Source of the DNA: JAJYTL01 sp046705265
GTDB lineage: Bacteria; Pseudomonadota; Alphaproteobacteria; Ferrovibrionales; Ferrovibrionaceae
DNA: 12,252 nt
Reading direction: 5' to 3'
Assembly (NCBI GenBank): GCA_046705265.1
Contig: JBJKQL010000082.1
Span: 1-12,252 of the forward strand
Below are positions 1-7,995 of the stretch, in pieces (the first letter of the stretch is position 1; the number at the start of each line of letters is the position of its first letter). The notes beneath the pieces were generated by a model that saw only the letters and a program-made list of their open reading frames with translations, was not told where the DNA came from and ran no database searches. The position numbers were made by a program, and so were the translations under genes.

Positions 1-369
1 TTGAAACCTCCAGCCAACAAATCAAGATCGGATCGCGGTGTAACAGACGCCACGATGTCGGGCGGCCCACGTCGCAAAATCTGTCCCGCCACGTCGAATC
101 ACGCTAAATTCGGCGAATAAGATCGGCTAGGGAGAAACCCGTCGTTCGCGGCGCTATCGGTTGAGGGGTCCACGGCAGCGGGGACCAAGACGCGGTTAAT
201 GTCTCTGTCTGCCGATTCCGGCCGTTCGTGGGAACAAGATCGGTTAACTCAAGGCACACCGACCAAGCCATCGGGGAACGGAGTGGCCGATGCCAACAGC
301 GGTCTTTCTCCGGTGCGCGCCGGCAGCGGTCCTTCGCGAAATTGATGCATGGCGGGTCACCACTTTTCC

Positions 370-703
370 TCAAACCACGACGTTCTCCGCCACCGCGAGG
401 GAGGAAAACAGAGCGCCGCCCTGAAAGAGGATGCCGAAGCGTCGCTCGGTGTGCCGGCGTTCTTCAGAATCAAGGGTCGCGACGTCGCGGCCGAAGATTT
501 CGATGTGACCGGCTTGGTACGGAATTAAGGCCAAGGATGGTGCGGACCAGCAGCGACTTGCCAGTCCTGGAGCCGCCTACGACGCCGAGTATTTCGCTCC
601 GATAGAGGTCGAGGTTCGTATTCTCCAGCGCGAGATGCCGGTCAAAACCGACAGCAAGCCCGCGCACGCGGATCACGACCTCTCGTTCAGATACCGAGGA
701 CAT
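370..703 (-). pseudogene. Broken MlaF-type ABC transporter ATPase (phospholipid transport), N-terminal fragment
   Basis: This is the start of an ATPase of the MlaF family, which powers retrograde phospholipid transport with a MlaE permease. The first reading frame begins with ATG at 703 and carries a normal N-terminus and a Walker A motif, GGSRTGKS, followed by LLVRTILGL. At about 521-528 the frame slips: the family-like continuation, IPYQAGHIEIFGRDVATLD and then FGILFQGGALFSSLAVAENV (with the Q-loop), lies in another frame and ends at a TGA at 370-372. The match stops there, so the ABC signature LSGG, Walker B and the switch histidine are all missing. The gene therefore has one frameshift and a C-terminal truncation. 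Its start overlaps the end of the mlaE-type gene by 17 bp, which is usual for coupled mlaE-mlaF pairs. Assignment to the family is firm. Whether the frameshift is biological or a sequencing error is open, but the truncation is not explained by one indel. Confidence 0.8.
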
Positions 704-1805
704 CGAAAAACACCGAAAATAAAGCGTCGAGCACGATCACGACAAATACGGATTCGACCACCGAGCGCGTCGTCTGACGGCCAACGCTTTCGGCACTGCC
801 CGAAGCGCGAAGCCCTTCGTAGCAGCCGATCAGCGCAATGATTACGGCAAAAACCGGCGCCTTGACCATGCCGACCCAGAAATGCGTGATTGAAATCTCA
901 GCCAGCTGATGGATGTAAAGCGTGGGGCTGAGACCAAAAGCGAACCACAAAAGAAGGCCGCTGCCGAATAGGCCGAGGATATCGGCGAAGAAGGAAAGAA
1001 GCGGCAGCGTGATGATCAAGGCGATGAGGCGGGGGATCACTAGGACCTCGATCGGATAGAGGCCGAGCGTCCGCAGCGCGTCGACCTCTTCACCGACGAC
1101 CATGGTACCGATTTCCGCCGTGAAGGCGCTACCCGACCGCCCGGCCACCATGATCGCGGTAATGAGGACGCCAAACTCGCGCATGATCGTGGTCGCGGTG
1201 ATATAGATCACCACGCTCGTCGCGCCATAGCGGCGGAGCTCCACTTCCGCCTGATAGGCGAGCACGACGCCAATCAGAAATGACACCAAGCCGATGATCG
1301 GCAGTGCAGTGACACCGGTCCTTTCAATGTGGTTGATGGTGGCTGTGAGGCGAAGCCTCCACGGTTGGATAAAGATTTTACCCAGGGTCGTGACGACTCG
1401 ACCGAGAAAGGACAGCAAACTCACCGTGGTGGCGCCGAAAATGGTCGTTGCCGCGCCGATGCGGATAAACCAGTCGGCGAGCGGTGACATCGCCGCCCGC
1501 GGCGCCTCGGGAGCCTGTGCGGCTGCTTCGATCTGACCGAGAAGGATATGATAGTTGGGCTTCCCGCCGGAAAAGTCGGCGGCAAGCCCCTCCGCCTCCA
1601 AGCGCTTCAGCGTTCTAATGAGAAGCCAGGCGCCGGCCGTGTCCATGGCCTTGATGCCGTCAAGGTCGATTGTCGCCCGCCGATCGGGCAGCGAAAGCTC
1701 GCGCAAGAGCCGATCGAGCTGAGCCGCATTCGCGATTTCCCACCGTCCGCTGGGACAGAGCAGGGCCCGATCCTTTTCCGCCCGGATGGTGATCGACGCG
1801 GCCAT
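687..1805 (-). CDS. STAS-MlaE fusion permease of a phospholipid/organic-solvent ABC transporter
   Basis: This 372-residue protein is an inner-membrane permease of the MlaE family (MCE-linked phospholipid transport). Residues 1-95 form a STAS-like domain, with IKAMDTAGAWLL near 51-62 at the usual STAS motif; in other bacteria this part is a separate protein, MlaB. Residues about 120-372 are the MlaE domain with several hydrophobic segments. They include the family signature around 205-248 (AGRSGSAFTAEIGTM, then EEVDALRTLG). Length and domain order match the fused form common in Hyphomicrobiales, so the gene looks complete. It starts 32 bp after the outer-membrane protein gene and overlaps the broken mlaF-type gene, suggesting one transcription unit. 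Only a weak GGGAA ribosome site precedes the ATG. No MlaD, MlaC or intact MlaF follows in the window, so the permease would need subunits encoded elsewhere. Confidence 0.9.
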   Translation of the reverse strand: MAASITIRAEKDRALLCPSGRWEIANAAQLDRLLRELSLPDRRATIDLDGIKAMDTAGAWLLIRTLKRLEAEGLAADFSGGKPNYHILLGQIEAAAQAPEAPRAAMSPLADWFIRIGAATTIFGATTVSLLSFLGRVVTTLGKIFIQPWRLRLTATINHIERTGVTALPIIGLVSFLIGVVLAYQAEVELRRYGATSVVIYITATTIMREFGVLITAIMVAGRSGSAFTAEIGTMVVGEEVDALRTLGLYPIEVLVIPRLIALIITLPLLSFFADILGLFGSGLLLWFAFGLSPTLYIHQLAEISITHFWVGMVKAPVFAVIIALIGCYEGLRASGSAESVGRQTTRSVVESVFVVIVLDALFSVFFDVLGI

Positions 1806-1836
1806 AGTTCCCGAGAAGCGCCTTTGGTTACTCTCG

Positions 1837-2520
1837 TCAGAATGCGTATCTCAGGCCTACCATCGCCGAATGAACATGCAGGATAGCATGGTCGGCAGTG
1901 AACACGGCTGCGCCGGTTTCCAGCGTGTTGAGGTCCAGATACCGATAGCCGATATCCAGCGTCATGCGATGCGTGAGTGGCAGGGCGACACCGCCGCCGA
2001 GATCCCAGGCTAGGGTTAGCTCGACATGCCCAGGGAGCCGGCTGCTGAAGGCCGAACCGCTGAAGCTCCCGACATCGTTTCGCGCGAACCCAACACCGGA
2101 GGTGAAATAGGGTTCAAACGGCCCGAACAAGCGCGGCCAAATTCCATTGAAATCCAGATAGCCGTTCGCGAGACCGACAAGGGAATCAATTTCCGCGGAT
2201 GCTCTGGTTGTGCCGCCCACGATAGTGCCGTTTTCCTTCAAACTCGGCAGGTAGTCCAGGGTAAGATCGGCCCGAAACCACTGTGTCAGGCGATAGCCAA
2301 AGCCAGCGCCAAAAAGGATGGAAGTTCCCGTGCCGCCCTTCAGCTCACGGGCGCAAAGTGAACAATTGGCAACCCCTGAATCACGATCTCGAAATGTCGC
2401 CTGCGTGCCGAGCGCACCGCCAAGATCGGTTCGCCAATAGAATCCGATGGGAGACTTGGCAAAGGCGCGCGGTGACATTATCCCCGACAGGAGGACTGCG
2501 GCTATCACGAGCTTTTTCAT
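1837..2520 (-). CDS. Outer-membrane beta-barrel protein (Omp25/RopB-like porin family)
   Basis: The 227-residue product is a predicted small outer-membrane beta-barrel. The chosen start is the ATG at 2520, preceded by AAGGGAA at good spacing. It begins MKKLVIAAVLLSGIMSPRAFA, a clear Sec signal peptide with cleavage after AFA (about residue 21). A longer reading from 2550 would put ten polar residues before the signal and has no better ribosome site. The mature part alternates in the amphipathic way of barrel strands (for example WFRADLTLDYLPSL and MTLDIGYRYLDL). It ends in LRYAF, with the terminal phenylalanine recognised by the BAM machinery. An unusual Cys-x-x-Cys pair (NCSLC, residues 53 and 56) sits in what should be an early surface loop or turn. 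The stop lies 32 bp before the STAS-MlaE gene, so the two are probably co-transcribed. The exact role (structural, porin or lipid-related) is not shown. Confidence 0.8.
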   Translation of the reverse strand: MKKLVIAAVLLSGIMSPRAFAKSPIGFYWRTDLGGALGTQATFRDRDSGVANCSLCARELKGGTGTSILFGAGFGYRLTQWFRADLTLDYLPSLKENGTIVGGTTRASAEIDSLVGLANGYLDFNGIWPRLFGPFEPYFTSGVGFARNDVGSFSGSAFSSRLPGHVELTLAWDLGGGVALPLTHRMTLDIGYRYLDLNTLETGAAVFTADHAILHVHSAMVGLRYAF

Positions 2521-2778
2521 GGTGTTTCCCTTGGTATCGCCGAAAGACACGAACGAATTTTGATCCGCACGACGAAAGTGAGCGCACCGTTGGCGAGATG
2601 GTCTGCATCGGCAGATTCTTTGACACCCTGACCGTGTTGAAGTGTACCCTGCACTGAAGGGCTAAGTTCTTGAAGGGAGACCCAAAGATTCAATTGAGAA
2701 CACGGGCGGGATTGGAAGCTCATGGGGGCTAAACTTCAAAGCCGGCTCACAGTTTGCGCAGAGCCATCAGACCCGAGT

Positions 2779-2806
2779 CTGGGCTTCGGCGCAGGCCGAA
2801 GCCCAG
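2779..2806 (-). terminator. Perfect 12-bp hairpin after the DUF992 gene
   Basis: The two arms CTGGGCTTCGGC (2779-2790) and GCCGAAGCCCAG (2795-2806) are exact reverse complements around a GCAG loop. The hairpin begins 10 nt past the stop codon of the minus-strand DUF992 gene (2816-2818), the usual place for a transcription terminator. No T-run follows on either strand, so it is either a T-poor intrinsic terminator or an RNA 3'-end stabilising structure. The symmetry is directly visible; the function is inferred. Confidence 0.6.
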
Positions 2807-2815
2807 CACCCGTTG

Positions 2816-3300
2816 TCACTGTACATGCCGGAGAGTCAGTCCTTCGATGCCCGCTGCGACATTCAGTCCCTCCATACCTTCGAACGATACCGGTTGCAGC
2901 GAGATCATTTTGTCCGATCCGCCAACCAGAACATCCGCGCCCACCCCGACCCCGACCGACGCGCCAGCGGTGGCGCCAACATAAGTTCCTTCCAGAGCGC
3001 CAGGAGCGACATGGCTGGTTGGCGCGAACACTACCCAGGCATGACGCCGGCCTGATAATAACCGATATCGCTGCCGACCTTGGTTACAGCGCCCTCGTAG
3101 TGTTCATCGGTCTTTGCTTCCTCCGAGGAGTTGCACTCGAGATCGCGACTTGATCCAAAAATAAATCCCCAGCCGCTTGAGACATCGCAGGTCAGCACTC
3201 CCGCCTTTACATCGGCTTGCGCGTAGGCCGGCGTGGTCGTGTGCGCACCCGCAGCCAAGACCATCGCCAATACGCCTGCCACGCATAGTTTACGAAACAT
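2816..3300 (-). pseudogene. DUF992 family secreted protein, interrupted by a single frameshift
   Basis: The gene encodes a DUF992 protein, a small exported family of unknown function frequent in Hyphomicrobiales. The start is the ATG at 3300, preceded by GAGGAGGG. It opens with a Sec signal peptide (MFRKLCVAGVLAMVLAAG, cleavage probably after AYA). The family core follows: VKAGVLTCDVSSGWGFIFGS, SRDLECN, HYEGAVTKVGSDIGYY. At 3038-3039 the frame breaks and would stop at 3031. The other frame resumes at once with WVVFAPTSHVAPGALEGTYV, then a Gly/Val-rich stretch (GVGVGADVLVGGSDK) and GLNVAAGIEGLTL, ending at 2816. Loss of one base between ATG and TGG explains it. The rejoined product would be about 160 residues, the normal family length. 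The FNR/FixK box at 3372-3385 and the hairpin at 2779-2806 are intact, so the inactivation is recent or is a sequencing error. Confidence 0.85.
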
Positions 3301-3371
3301 CGTGCCCTCCTCGTGTTCGAGAGACGCAGGAAATACACTGCAAGCATTCACTCAATACTAGAAGATGGGGA

Positions 3372-3385
3372 TTGATTCAGATCAA
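3372..3385 (-). promoter_or_regulatory. Perfect FNR/FixK-type box upstream of the DUF992 gene
   Basis: The sequence TTGATTCAGATCAA matches the TTGAT-N4-ATCAA consensus of FNR/FixK/Anr regulators at all ten fixed positions. Its centre lies 78 bp upstream of the DUF992 ATG at 3300. A class II promoter with the box at -41.5 would start near 3337, leaving a leader of about 37 nt. A possible -10 (TAGTAT, minus strand, 3360-3355) lies somewhat nearer the box than ideal. No gene is recognisable to the right, so the DUF992 gene is the likely target. The match is seen; binding and regulation by oxygen are inferred. Confidence 0.7.
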
Positions 3386-4359
3386 AACCCTGTCTGCGGC
3401 TGCAACACGGGACAGCGTCGGGATCGAGCCTTTTCTTCGAAAACCCACCACGGCCGGGATTTCCGCGCTCATCCTATACGCCACGCCGGGCTAGGGTCGA
3501 CGACGGCGCTTGGCGGCTAGCATCAGGCGACACCGAATATGTGGTTTGGCGCAGGAGATCTCATTCACGACATTGGGCTCGCACCATTTGCCGTACCGCG
3601 TTCCGCTTGTAGCTCGCGAATGGCCGCAGACTGCAGACCGAGACATTGTCGGACTCCTCATCGTCGCTGCGGCGGAACCCGTAATTGGCGATGTTACCGA
3701 CGGCGGCTTACTGGGGGACCGCATGGCCGATCCGCCAGGTGCGGCTCGAGATGCGATCTGCTCGCGCTCGAGAGGGAATCGACCGCCTTGCTCACTTCGA
3801 GTTCCTTGCGGAAGATTGGGCGCCGATGATCGCGACCCAGAACATGAAAGAGCGATGGCCGTCTCTTCGGTTCGCAATGATGTTTGGCGGACGGCAAGCA
3901 ATAAATGGCCTTCACCGGCGCACGCGGCGCGGTCTGCGAATTGCGGCGGCATAGCGTGATCAGCTGAAGGAACTTGTCTTTGGGCGCGAAAGCAACGCGC
4001 CACTACTTAAAATCGCTTGTCAACCGGACATCTTTGGTTGACGAGGTGCGCAAGGTGAGCGGCCGTTCGAGGGAGGGGGCGGTCACTCGTAGATCGCGCG
4101 GTGAAACCTTGCCGCCATCCGAGATGGTGAGGTCACCAATGTCTGCCCTGACAATTTGCAGTCATTCACAGAACGCCGATGGAATGATTGGTTGCTGCCG
4201 AGTTAGCGGCACGATGAATGTCTTCGCGGCGCCATATCGGGGCACGACGCGACGACAGGGAAGACGCCGAGGCGCTGGAATGACGCACCAGTTCTTCGAT
4301 TGTCGAAAAAAGGTTCGGAGAATCACGGAACATTGTTGGCCAATATCGAACGCAGACGC
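3386..4359. other. 970-bp stretch without a recognisable gene
   Basis: Open frames exist on both strands (for example 3510-3959 plus, 3491-4003 minus and 3974-4648 plus), but they overlap each other, are rich in Arg, Ser and Pro, and show no recognisable domain. None has a convincing ribosome site and family match. No terminal repeats or transposase motifs were seen. The stretch follows the end of the exporter ATPase gene. It may be ordinary intergenic DNA or very degraded coding sequence. Confidence 0.5.
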
Positions 4360-5121
4360 TCACACATTACCTACGGCCGAGGCGCTGCGAGGGGTCGTTC
4401 TTGCGACCCGGGAGGCCGCTCCGTCCGAGACCAATCGCCCATCCCGCAGGTGGAAGATGCGGTCGAAGCGATCGAAGATTTTTTCGTCGTGGCTGACTAC
4501 GAGAATGGTTGCGGCTTGGTCTATGGCGATTCGGCGGAGCAGGTCCATTACGATGCCGGCGCGCACCGAATCGAGCGGCGCCGTCGGTTCGTCGGCGAGA
4601 ATGATCTTCGGCTGGTTGGCAAGCGCGCGGGCGATAGCGACGCGTTGAGCCTCGCCGCCTGAAAGCTGGGCCGGAAAAGCATCTCTTCGGTGGCCGACTT
4701 CGAGGTAGTCAAGAAGTTGAACCGCGCGGTTTCGCGCTGACACTGCTTTGAAGCCGGCAAGCTCCATCACTTCCATCACGTTCTCGACCGCGGTCAAGAA
4801 GGGGAGAAGATTGTGGGTCTGGAAAATGAAGCCAATCTTCTCTAGCCGAAGACGACGCAGGTCGCGCATCAGCCACTCTCCGTTATAGACCGTATCGCTA
4901 TTGAGCCGCATCCAACCCTCGCTCGGTTCCGTGACGCAGCCAACGACGTTCAAGAGCGTGGTCTTCCCCGATCCGCTTGGACCGACAAGGCCAACCACCT
5001 CCCCGGGGAAGACAGAGAGCGTGATATCGATGAGAGCGTCGACCCGAGTCGTTGCCTCGCCGAAATGCTTGGATATGTCCCGCAATTCGACGAGGGCTTG
5101 AGAATCGGCCAGCTCGTTCAT
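4360..5121 (-). CDS. ABC exporter ATPase, MacB/LolD/DevA type
   Basis: This 253-residue cytoplasmic ATPase should power the exporter encoded with it. All the catalytic motifs are present: Walker A GPSGSGKT at 47-54, Q-loop Gln101 (GFIFQTHNLLPFLT), signature LSGGEAQR at 153-160, Walker B ILADEP with Asp177 and Glu178, D-loop PLDS, and switch His211 (VVSHDE). The family usually reads LSGGQQQRVAIARA and DEPTGALDS; here GEAQR and DEPTAPLDS are mild variants. Length is normal. The ATG lies 4 bp after the permease stop, so the two are translationally coupled. The C-terminal 20 residues are a poorly conserved Arg/Ser-rich tail. It is the last gene of an adaptor-permease-ATPase operon, the same order as cyanobacterial devBCA. 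No clear terminator follows. Confidence 0.92.
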   Translation of the reverse strand: MNELADSQALVELRDISKHFGEATTRVDALIDITLSVFPGEVVGLVGPSGSGKTTLLNVVGCVTEPSEGWMRLNSDTVYNGEWLMRDLRRLRLEKIGFIFQTHNLLPFLTAVENVMEVMELAGFKAVSARNRAVQLLDYLEVGHRRDAFPAQLSGGEAQRVAIARALANQPKIILADEPTAPLDSVRAGIVMDLLRRIAIDQAATILVVSHDEKIFDRFDRIFHLRDGRLVSDGAASRVARTTPRSASAVGNV

Positions 5122-5125
5122 GACA

Positions 5126-6265
5126 TCATCCTGTAAGAGCTCTGGCCGGATCCACCTTTACTGCTGCACGGACGCTCAGCGCCGAGGCGAGCAGGCAGAC
5201 GATGACGGTAATGGCGAATAGAATTGCAAGGTCCCTTGGCTCCATCTGGACCCGGCGAGGAAAATAGCCCTTGAAGGTCCAAACCAGGCCGACGCCGAGG
5301 GCAAAGCCGGCGACACCGAGAATCAGGGCCTGCTGGACGATGAGGCTGACAATGGTGCGGTCGGGCGCGCCCACGAGCTTCAAAGTCGCGATCGAGCGCA
5401 ACTTGTCCATGGTCAAGGTATAGACGATGAGCGCGATGATCACGGTCGAGACCACGATCAGAATGGTCATGAACATGCCGAGCTGCTTTTGCATCTTCTG
5501 GATCACGAAGACGGTGAGGTAGCTCTCTTCTTGTGACTCGCTGACCGCCGAAAGGTGTTTCCATCGGTCGATCTCATGGGCGACTGCGGCCTTGGAGACA
5601 CCGGGGTCGAGACGCACCAGGACGGCGTTGATGTCATTGGTCTGAAGCGCCGGCCGGCGGGCCGCCTTCTCGCGGCGTTCCAGCGGCGGACTAACGGAGA
5701 ACTGGATGCTCTGGGCATCGAGCAGCGTGATCCAGGCCACCGGATCTCCGGCCGACGTGACCATGCCGCGGGTCATGCCGACGACCGTGTAAGGATCATG
5801 GTAAGGGCCGAGCGGCACCCTTTCGCCGAGTTTGAGCCCCGAGGACCGGTCGGCGACGATCTGGTAGTGGCTCTCCGTAATGCCATGCCCGGCGAAAACG
5901 GCGGGCGGACCGCCGATGCGGCCCGGCTCGTATCCGACCAGGAACAACCGCACGGGCTTTTGCGCAGCGGTTGTCTGCACGGTCTGGAAGGTGACCGACC
6001 CCGCCGCGGCGACGCCCGGCATGCGCCGTACCAGATTGCGGGTGTCGCGTGGAATGCGCGAGGGTTCGGCGAAGGGCCCCTTGGTGCGCGGCTGCACCAC
6101 CCACAGCTCGGCGCCGAAAGCGCGCGGCAGGCGGAGGGCGTCGGCGAGCGCGCCCTCATAGATTCCGGCCATCGTGATGACGATGCCGAGAAGTCCGCCG
6201 AGGCCGATCCCGGTAAGGATGAACCGGAGCATATTGTGTCGGATGTCACGAACGGCGAGATTCAT
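5126..6265 (-). CDS. ABC exporter permease, FtsX/DevC/MacB-core type
   Basis: The 379-residue inner-membrane protein has the four-helix plan of this permease class. One helix lies near residues 15-37 and a large periplasmic domain fills about 45-260. Three more helices follow near 262-285, 305-330 and 345-368. The FtsX-type C-terminal part is plain: MDKLRSIATLKLVGAPDRTI between helices 2 and 3 (the coupling region), and VKVDPARALTG at the end, the usual closing motif of the family. It lacks a fused ATPase domain, so it resembles DevC rather than full-length MacB. Its ATG overlaps the adaptor stop in an ATGA, and the ATPase starts 4 bp after its own stop. Such permeases act as mechanotransmitters for substrates taken from the periplasm or outer leaflet. 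The substrate here is unknown. Confidence 0.9.
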   Translation of the reverse strand: MNLAVRDIRHNMLRFILTGIGLGGLLGIVITMAGIYEGALADALRLPRAFGAELWVVQPRTKGPFAEPSRIPRDTRNLVRRMPGVAAAGSVTFQTVQTTAAQKPVRLFLVGYEPGRIGGPPAVFAGHGITESHYQIVADRSSGLKLGERVPLGPYHDPYTVVGMTRGMVTSAGDPVAWITLLDAQSIQFSVSPPLERREKAARRPALQTNDINAVLVRLDPGVSKAAVAHEIDRWKHLSAVSESQEESYLTVFVIQKMQKQLGMFMTILIVVSTVIIALIVYTLTMDKLRSIATLKLVGAPDRTIVSLIVQQALILGVAGFALGVGLVWTFKGYFPRRVQMEPRDLAILFAITVIVCLLASALSVRAAVKVDPARALTG

Positions 6266-7530
6266 GGGCGCGTGGCTTTCCGGGCTATCGCAGCTCGGCC
6301 GACACGGAGACCCGAGACCGGGGCCGCAATAACTTGGACACCGGCGGGAATCCCCGCCAGAATTGGATATTGCCCGTTCAGAAGCTCCGGACCGAGGCTC
6401 ACGCGGCGGCGGGCGAGGCGCCCATTCTCTGTGATCCAGACGGTACCTTTGCCGTCCTTGAGATCGGAGATCATGGTCGGCGGCATGACGACGGCTTTGG
6501 ACAGAATGCCCGTGGTGATCAAAACCTCCGCCTGCTCGGCCAAGTGGATGCTGGCCGGAATGTGGTCGAAGGCAACGTCGACTAGACGCTCCTCGTTCAC
6601 CGCGTCGCTCTGAATTTCGATACGCGCGATGTGACCGGAATATCGCTTGCCGGGCTCGGAACGAAGGATGATTTCTGCCGGCTGGCCCACCGCGAGCCGG
6701 CCGGCCAGGCGCTCATCCACATAACCGAGAACCCAGATTCCCTTGGGCTCGATCAGTGTAAAGACCGATTGGCCCGGATTGACGGCGCTGCCGAGGTTAA
6801 GATTGCGCGACACCACCCAGGCGTCGTAAGGGGCGTAGAGGGTGTAGTCGGCGAGCGTCGCTTCGCTCACCATACGCGTGGCTTTGGCGGATCGGAGCTG
6901 AGCCTTGGCGAGAACGACCCCGCTTCGCGCCGATACCAGATTGGCGGCTGCGATGCGGACCGCCGCCTGATCAGTTTCCGCCTGCTCTGTCGAAACCAAG
7001 CCCGATTTGATCAGGCGCGAGTCCCGGGTGCTGATGGCAGTCGCGTTGACAAGCGTCGCCTTGGCGCTCGCCACGTCGGCTTCGGCCTTGGTGACATTCG
7101 CTTCGGCTTGGGCGACGCCGGCCTTGGCGACCGCGAGCTGGGCTTCGATGTCACGGGCGTCAAGGCGGGCGAGGACCTGACCCGTGCGAACGTGGTCACC
7201 CTCATCGGCATCGACTGCGACAAGCACGCCCGAAACCTTGAACCCGACCTCGGATTCGACATGCGCCCCAACAGTACCGAGCCCGAAGACCTGTTCGGCG
7301 ACATTCGTTCGGATGGCAGCGACAGGCACGGCAAGCGCCCGGACCCTGGCCGACCAGTACCAGAAGCCGGCAAAACCGGCCGCCAGGACCGCGAGCGCAA
7401 CGAGCGGCCGGCGCGAACGATAGCGCGGCTTGACTATGGGCGCACCTCTCCGATCCAGCTCGGCCTTCCGGCTGGCCGGCTCGGCCTCGCGGTCGGGCGC
7501 GGTCATCCCAGCTTCGGATTTGAGTCCCAT
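6262..7530 (-). CDS. HlyD/MacA/DevB-type periplasmic adaptor (membrane fusion protein)
   Basis: This 422-residue adaptor should link the inner-membrane ABC permease to the outer-membrane factor. An N-terminal cytoplasmic tail (about 1-40) precedes one membrane anchor (about 41-62, ending FAGFWYWSARVRAL). Then come the first half of the lipoyl domain (KVSGVLVAVDADEGDHVRTG), a long Ala-rich alpha-helical hairpin (about 115-220), the second lipoyl half (LYAPYDAWVVSRNLNLGSAV) and the beta-barrel and membrane-proximal domains. The length fits the family. It is first in the operon, overlapping the permease gene by 4 bp. The ATG at 7530 has only a weak GAAAG ribosome site; an in-frame ATG at 7506 is an alternative. 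An FNR/FixK-like box is centred 67 bp upstream of the start, with a TAAGAA sequence at about the -10 position for a class II promoter. Confidence 0.92.
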   Translation of the reverse strand: MGLKSEAGMTAPDREAEPASRKAELDRRGAPIVKPRYRSRRPLVALAVLAAGFAGFWYWSARVRALAVPVAAIRTNVAEQVFGLGTVGAHVESEVGFKVSGVLVAVDADEGDHVRTGQVLARLDARDIEAQLAVAKAGVAQAEANVTKAEADVASAKATLVNATAISTRDSRLIKSGLVSTEQAETDQAAVRIAAANLVSARSGVVLAKAQLRSAKATRMVSEATLADYTLYAPYDAWVVSRNLNLGSAVNPGQSVFTLIEPKGIWVLGYVDERLAGRLAVGQPAEIILRSEPGKRYSGHIARIEIQSDAVNEERLVDVAFDHIPASIHLAEQAEVLITTGILSKAVVMPPTMISDLKDGKGTVWITENGRLARRRVSLGPELLNGQYPILAGIPAGVQVIAAPVSGLRVGRAAIARKATRP

Positions 7531-7590
7531 GTCTTTCGTGCCGTGCGGACTGGAAATGCCGATTTCTTACGCGCATCCCGGCCGACCGCT

Positions 7591-7604
7591 GTGATTCAGA
7601 TCAA
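7591..7604 (-). promoter_or_regulatory. FNR/FixK-like box in front of the exporter operon
   Basis: On the minus strand the site reads TTGATCTGAATCAC, matching TTGAT-N4-ATCAA at nine of ten fixed positions. It is centred at 7597.5. A start site 41.5 bp downstream would be near 7556, with TAAGAA (7569-7564) about where the -10 should be and a leader of roughly 26 nt before the ATG at 7530. This is class II activator geometry. The match is visible; regulator identity and binding are inferred. The remaining 340 bp of this intergenic region up to 7948 shows no gene. Confidence 0.65.
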
Positions 7605-7954
7605 ACGCGAGGAGTCGCAACGAGGCGATCACGACAAATCTCAATCATGGCGGTGGCATCAAAGGATTGCCCCTTCGTGCTTGAATGGGCGATGAAATCC
7701 TGGACTTGCCGCAATGGTGCTGCCGCGCGGTCCGGGAGCAGCGGCGGCCGGGCATTCGCCGGGATCCACCGAACACTCTGTTATCGGCCGTTTAGGTAAG
7801 GCCGGCATCGGTTCTGCCGTGGGCGACGGTCCAACGCAGCGACAGGGAAAATTATCACGCGGCAAGCGACATCCGACCAGGAACAAACGCGGGCGGAGAA
7901 ATCACGCTGACAGCCTCCGCACGCGGATTACGGCCGGCGCGGAGTGGCTTGAGA

Positions 7955-7968
7955 TTGACGCATATCAA
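7955..7968 (+). promoter_or_regulatory. FNR/FixK-like box, upstream copy of a tandem pair
   Basis: TTGACGCATATCAA matches TTGAT-N4-ATCAA at nine of ten positions and fits the looser FixK form TTGA-N6-TCAA exactly. A -10-like TATTTT lies at 7990-7995, predicting transcription start near 8002-8003, about 41 bp from the box centre at 7961.5. This is the standard class II activator spacing. It is the best promoter candidate for the outer-membrane factor gene to the right. Regulation is inferred from sequence and spacing. Confidence 0.65.
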
Positions 7969-7989
7969 CGCGCGCGTCGGAACTCCGTC

Positions 7990-7995
7990 TATTTT
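7990..7995 (+). promoter_or_regulatory. Candidate -10 element for the outer-membrane factor gene
   Basis: TATTTT agrees with TATAAT at four of six positions and stands at the expected distance downstream of the FNR/FixK-like box at 7955-7968. Its last base is also the first base of the second box at 7995. It is inferred from spacing alone. Confidence 0.4.

Noticed and set aside
1..369. Continuation of the mla operon (rest of MlaF, MlaD) at the left edge
   Set aside because: No frame on the minus strand shows MlaF C-terminal or MCE-domain motifs; nothing recognisable was found there.
1630..1672. Inverted repeat of the CCTTGA-N5-TCAAGG type resembling a regulator site
   Set aside because: The spacing is 5 rather than 6 and it lies within the STAS domain coding sequence.
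2559..2574. TTGATCCGCACGAC as another FNR-like box upstream of the outer-membrane protein gene
   Set aside because: Only one half-site matches; the second half agrees at two of five positions.
5555..7695. Two long plus-strand open frames (352 and 354 residues) opposite the permease and adaptor genes
   Set aside because: They are antisense shadows of real genes in GC-rich DNA, with no domain and Arg/Gly/Asp-rich composition.
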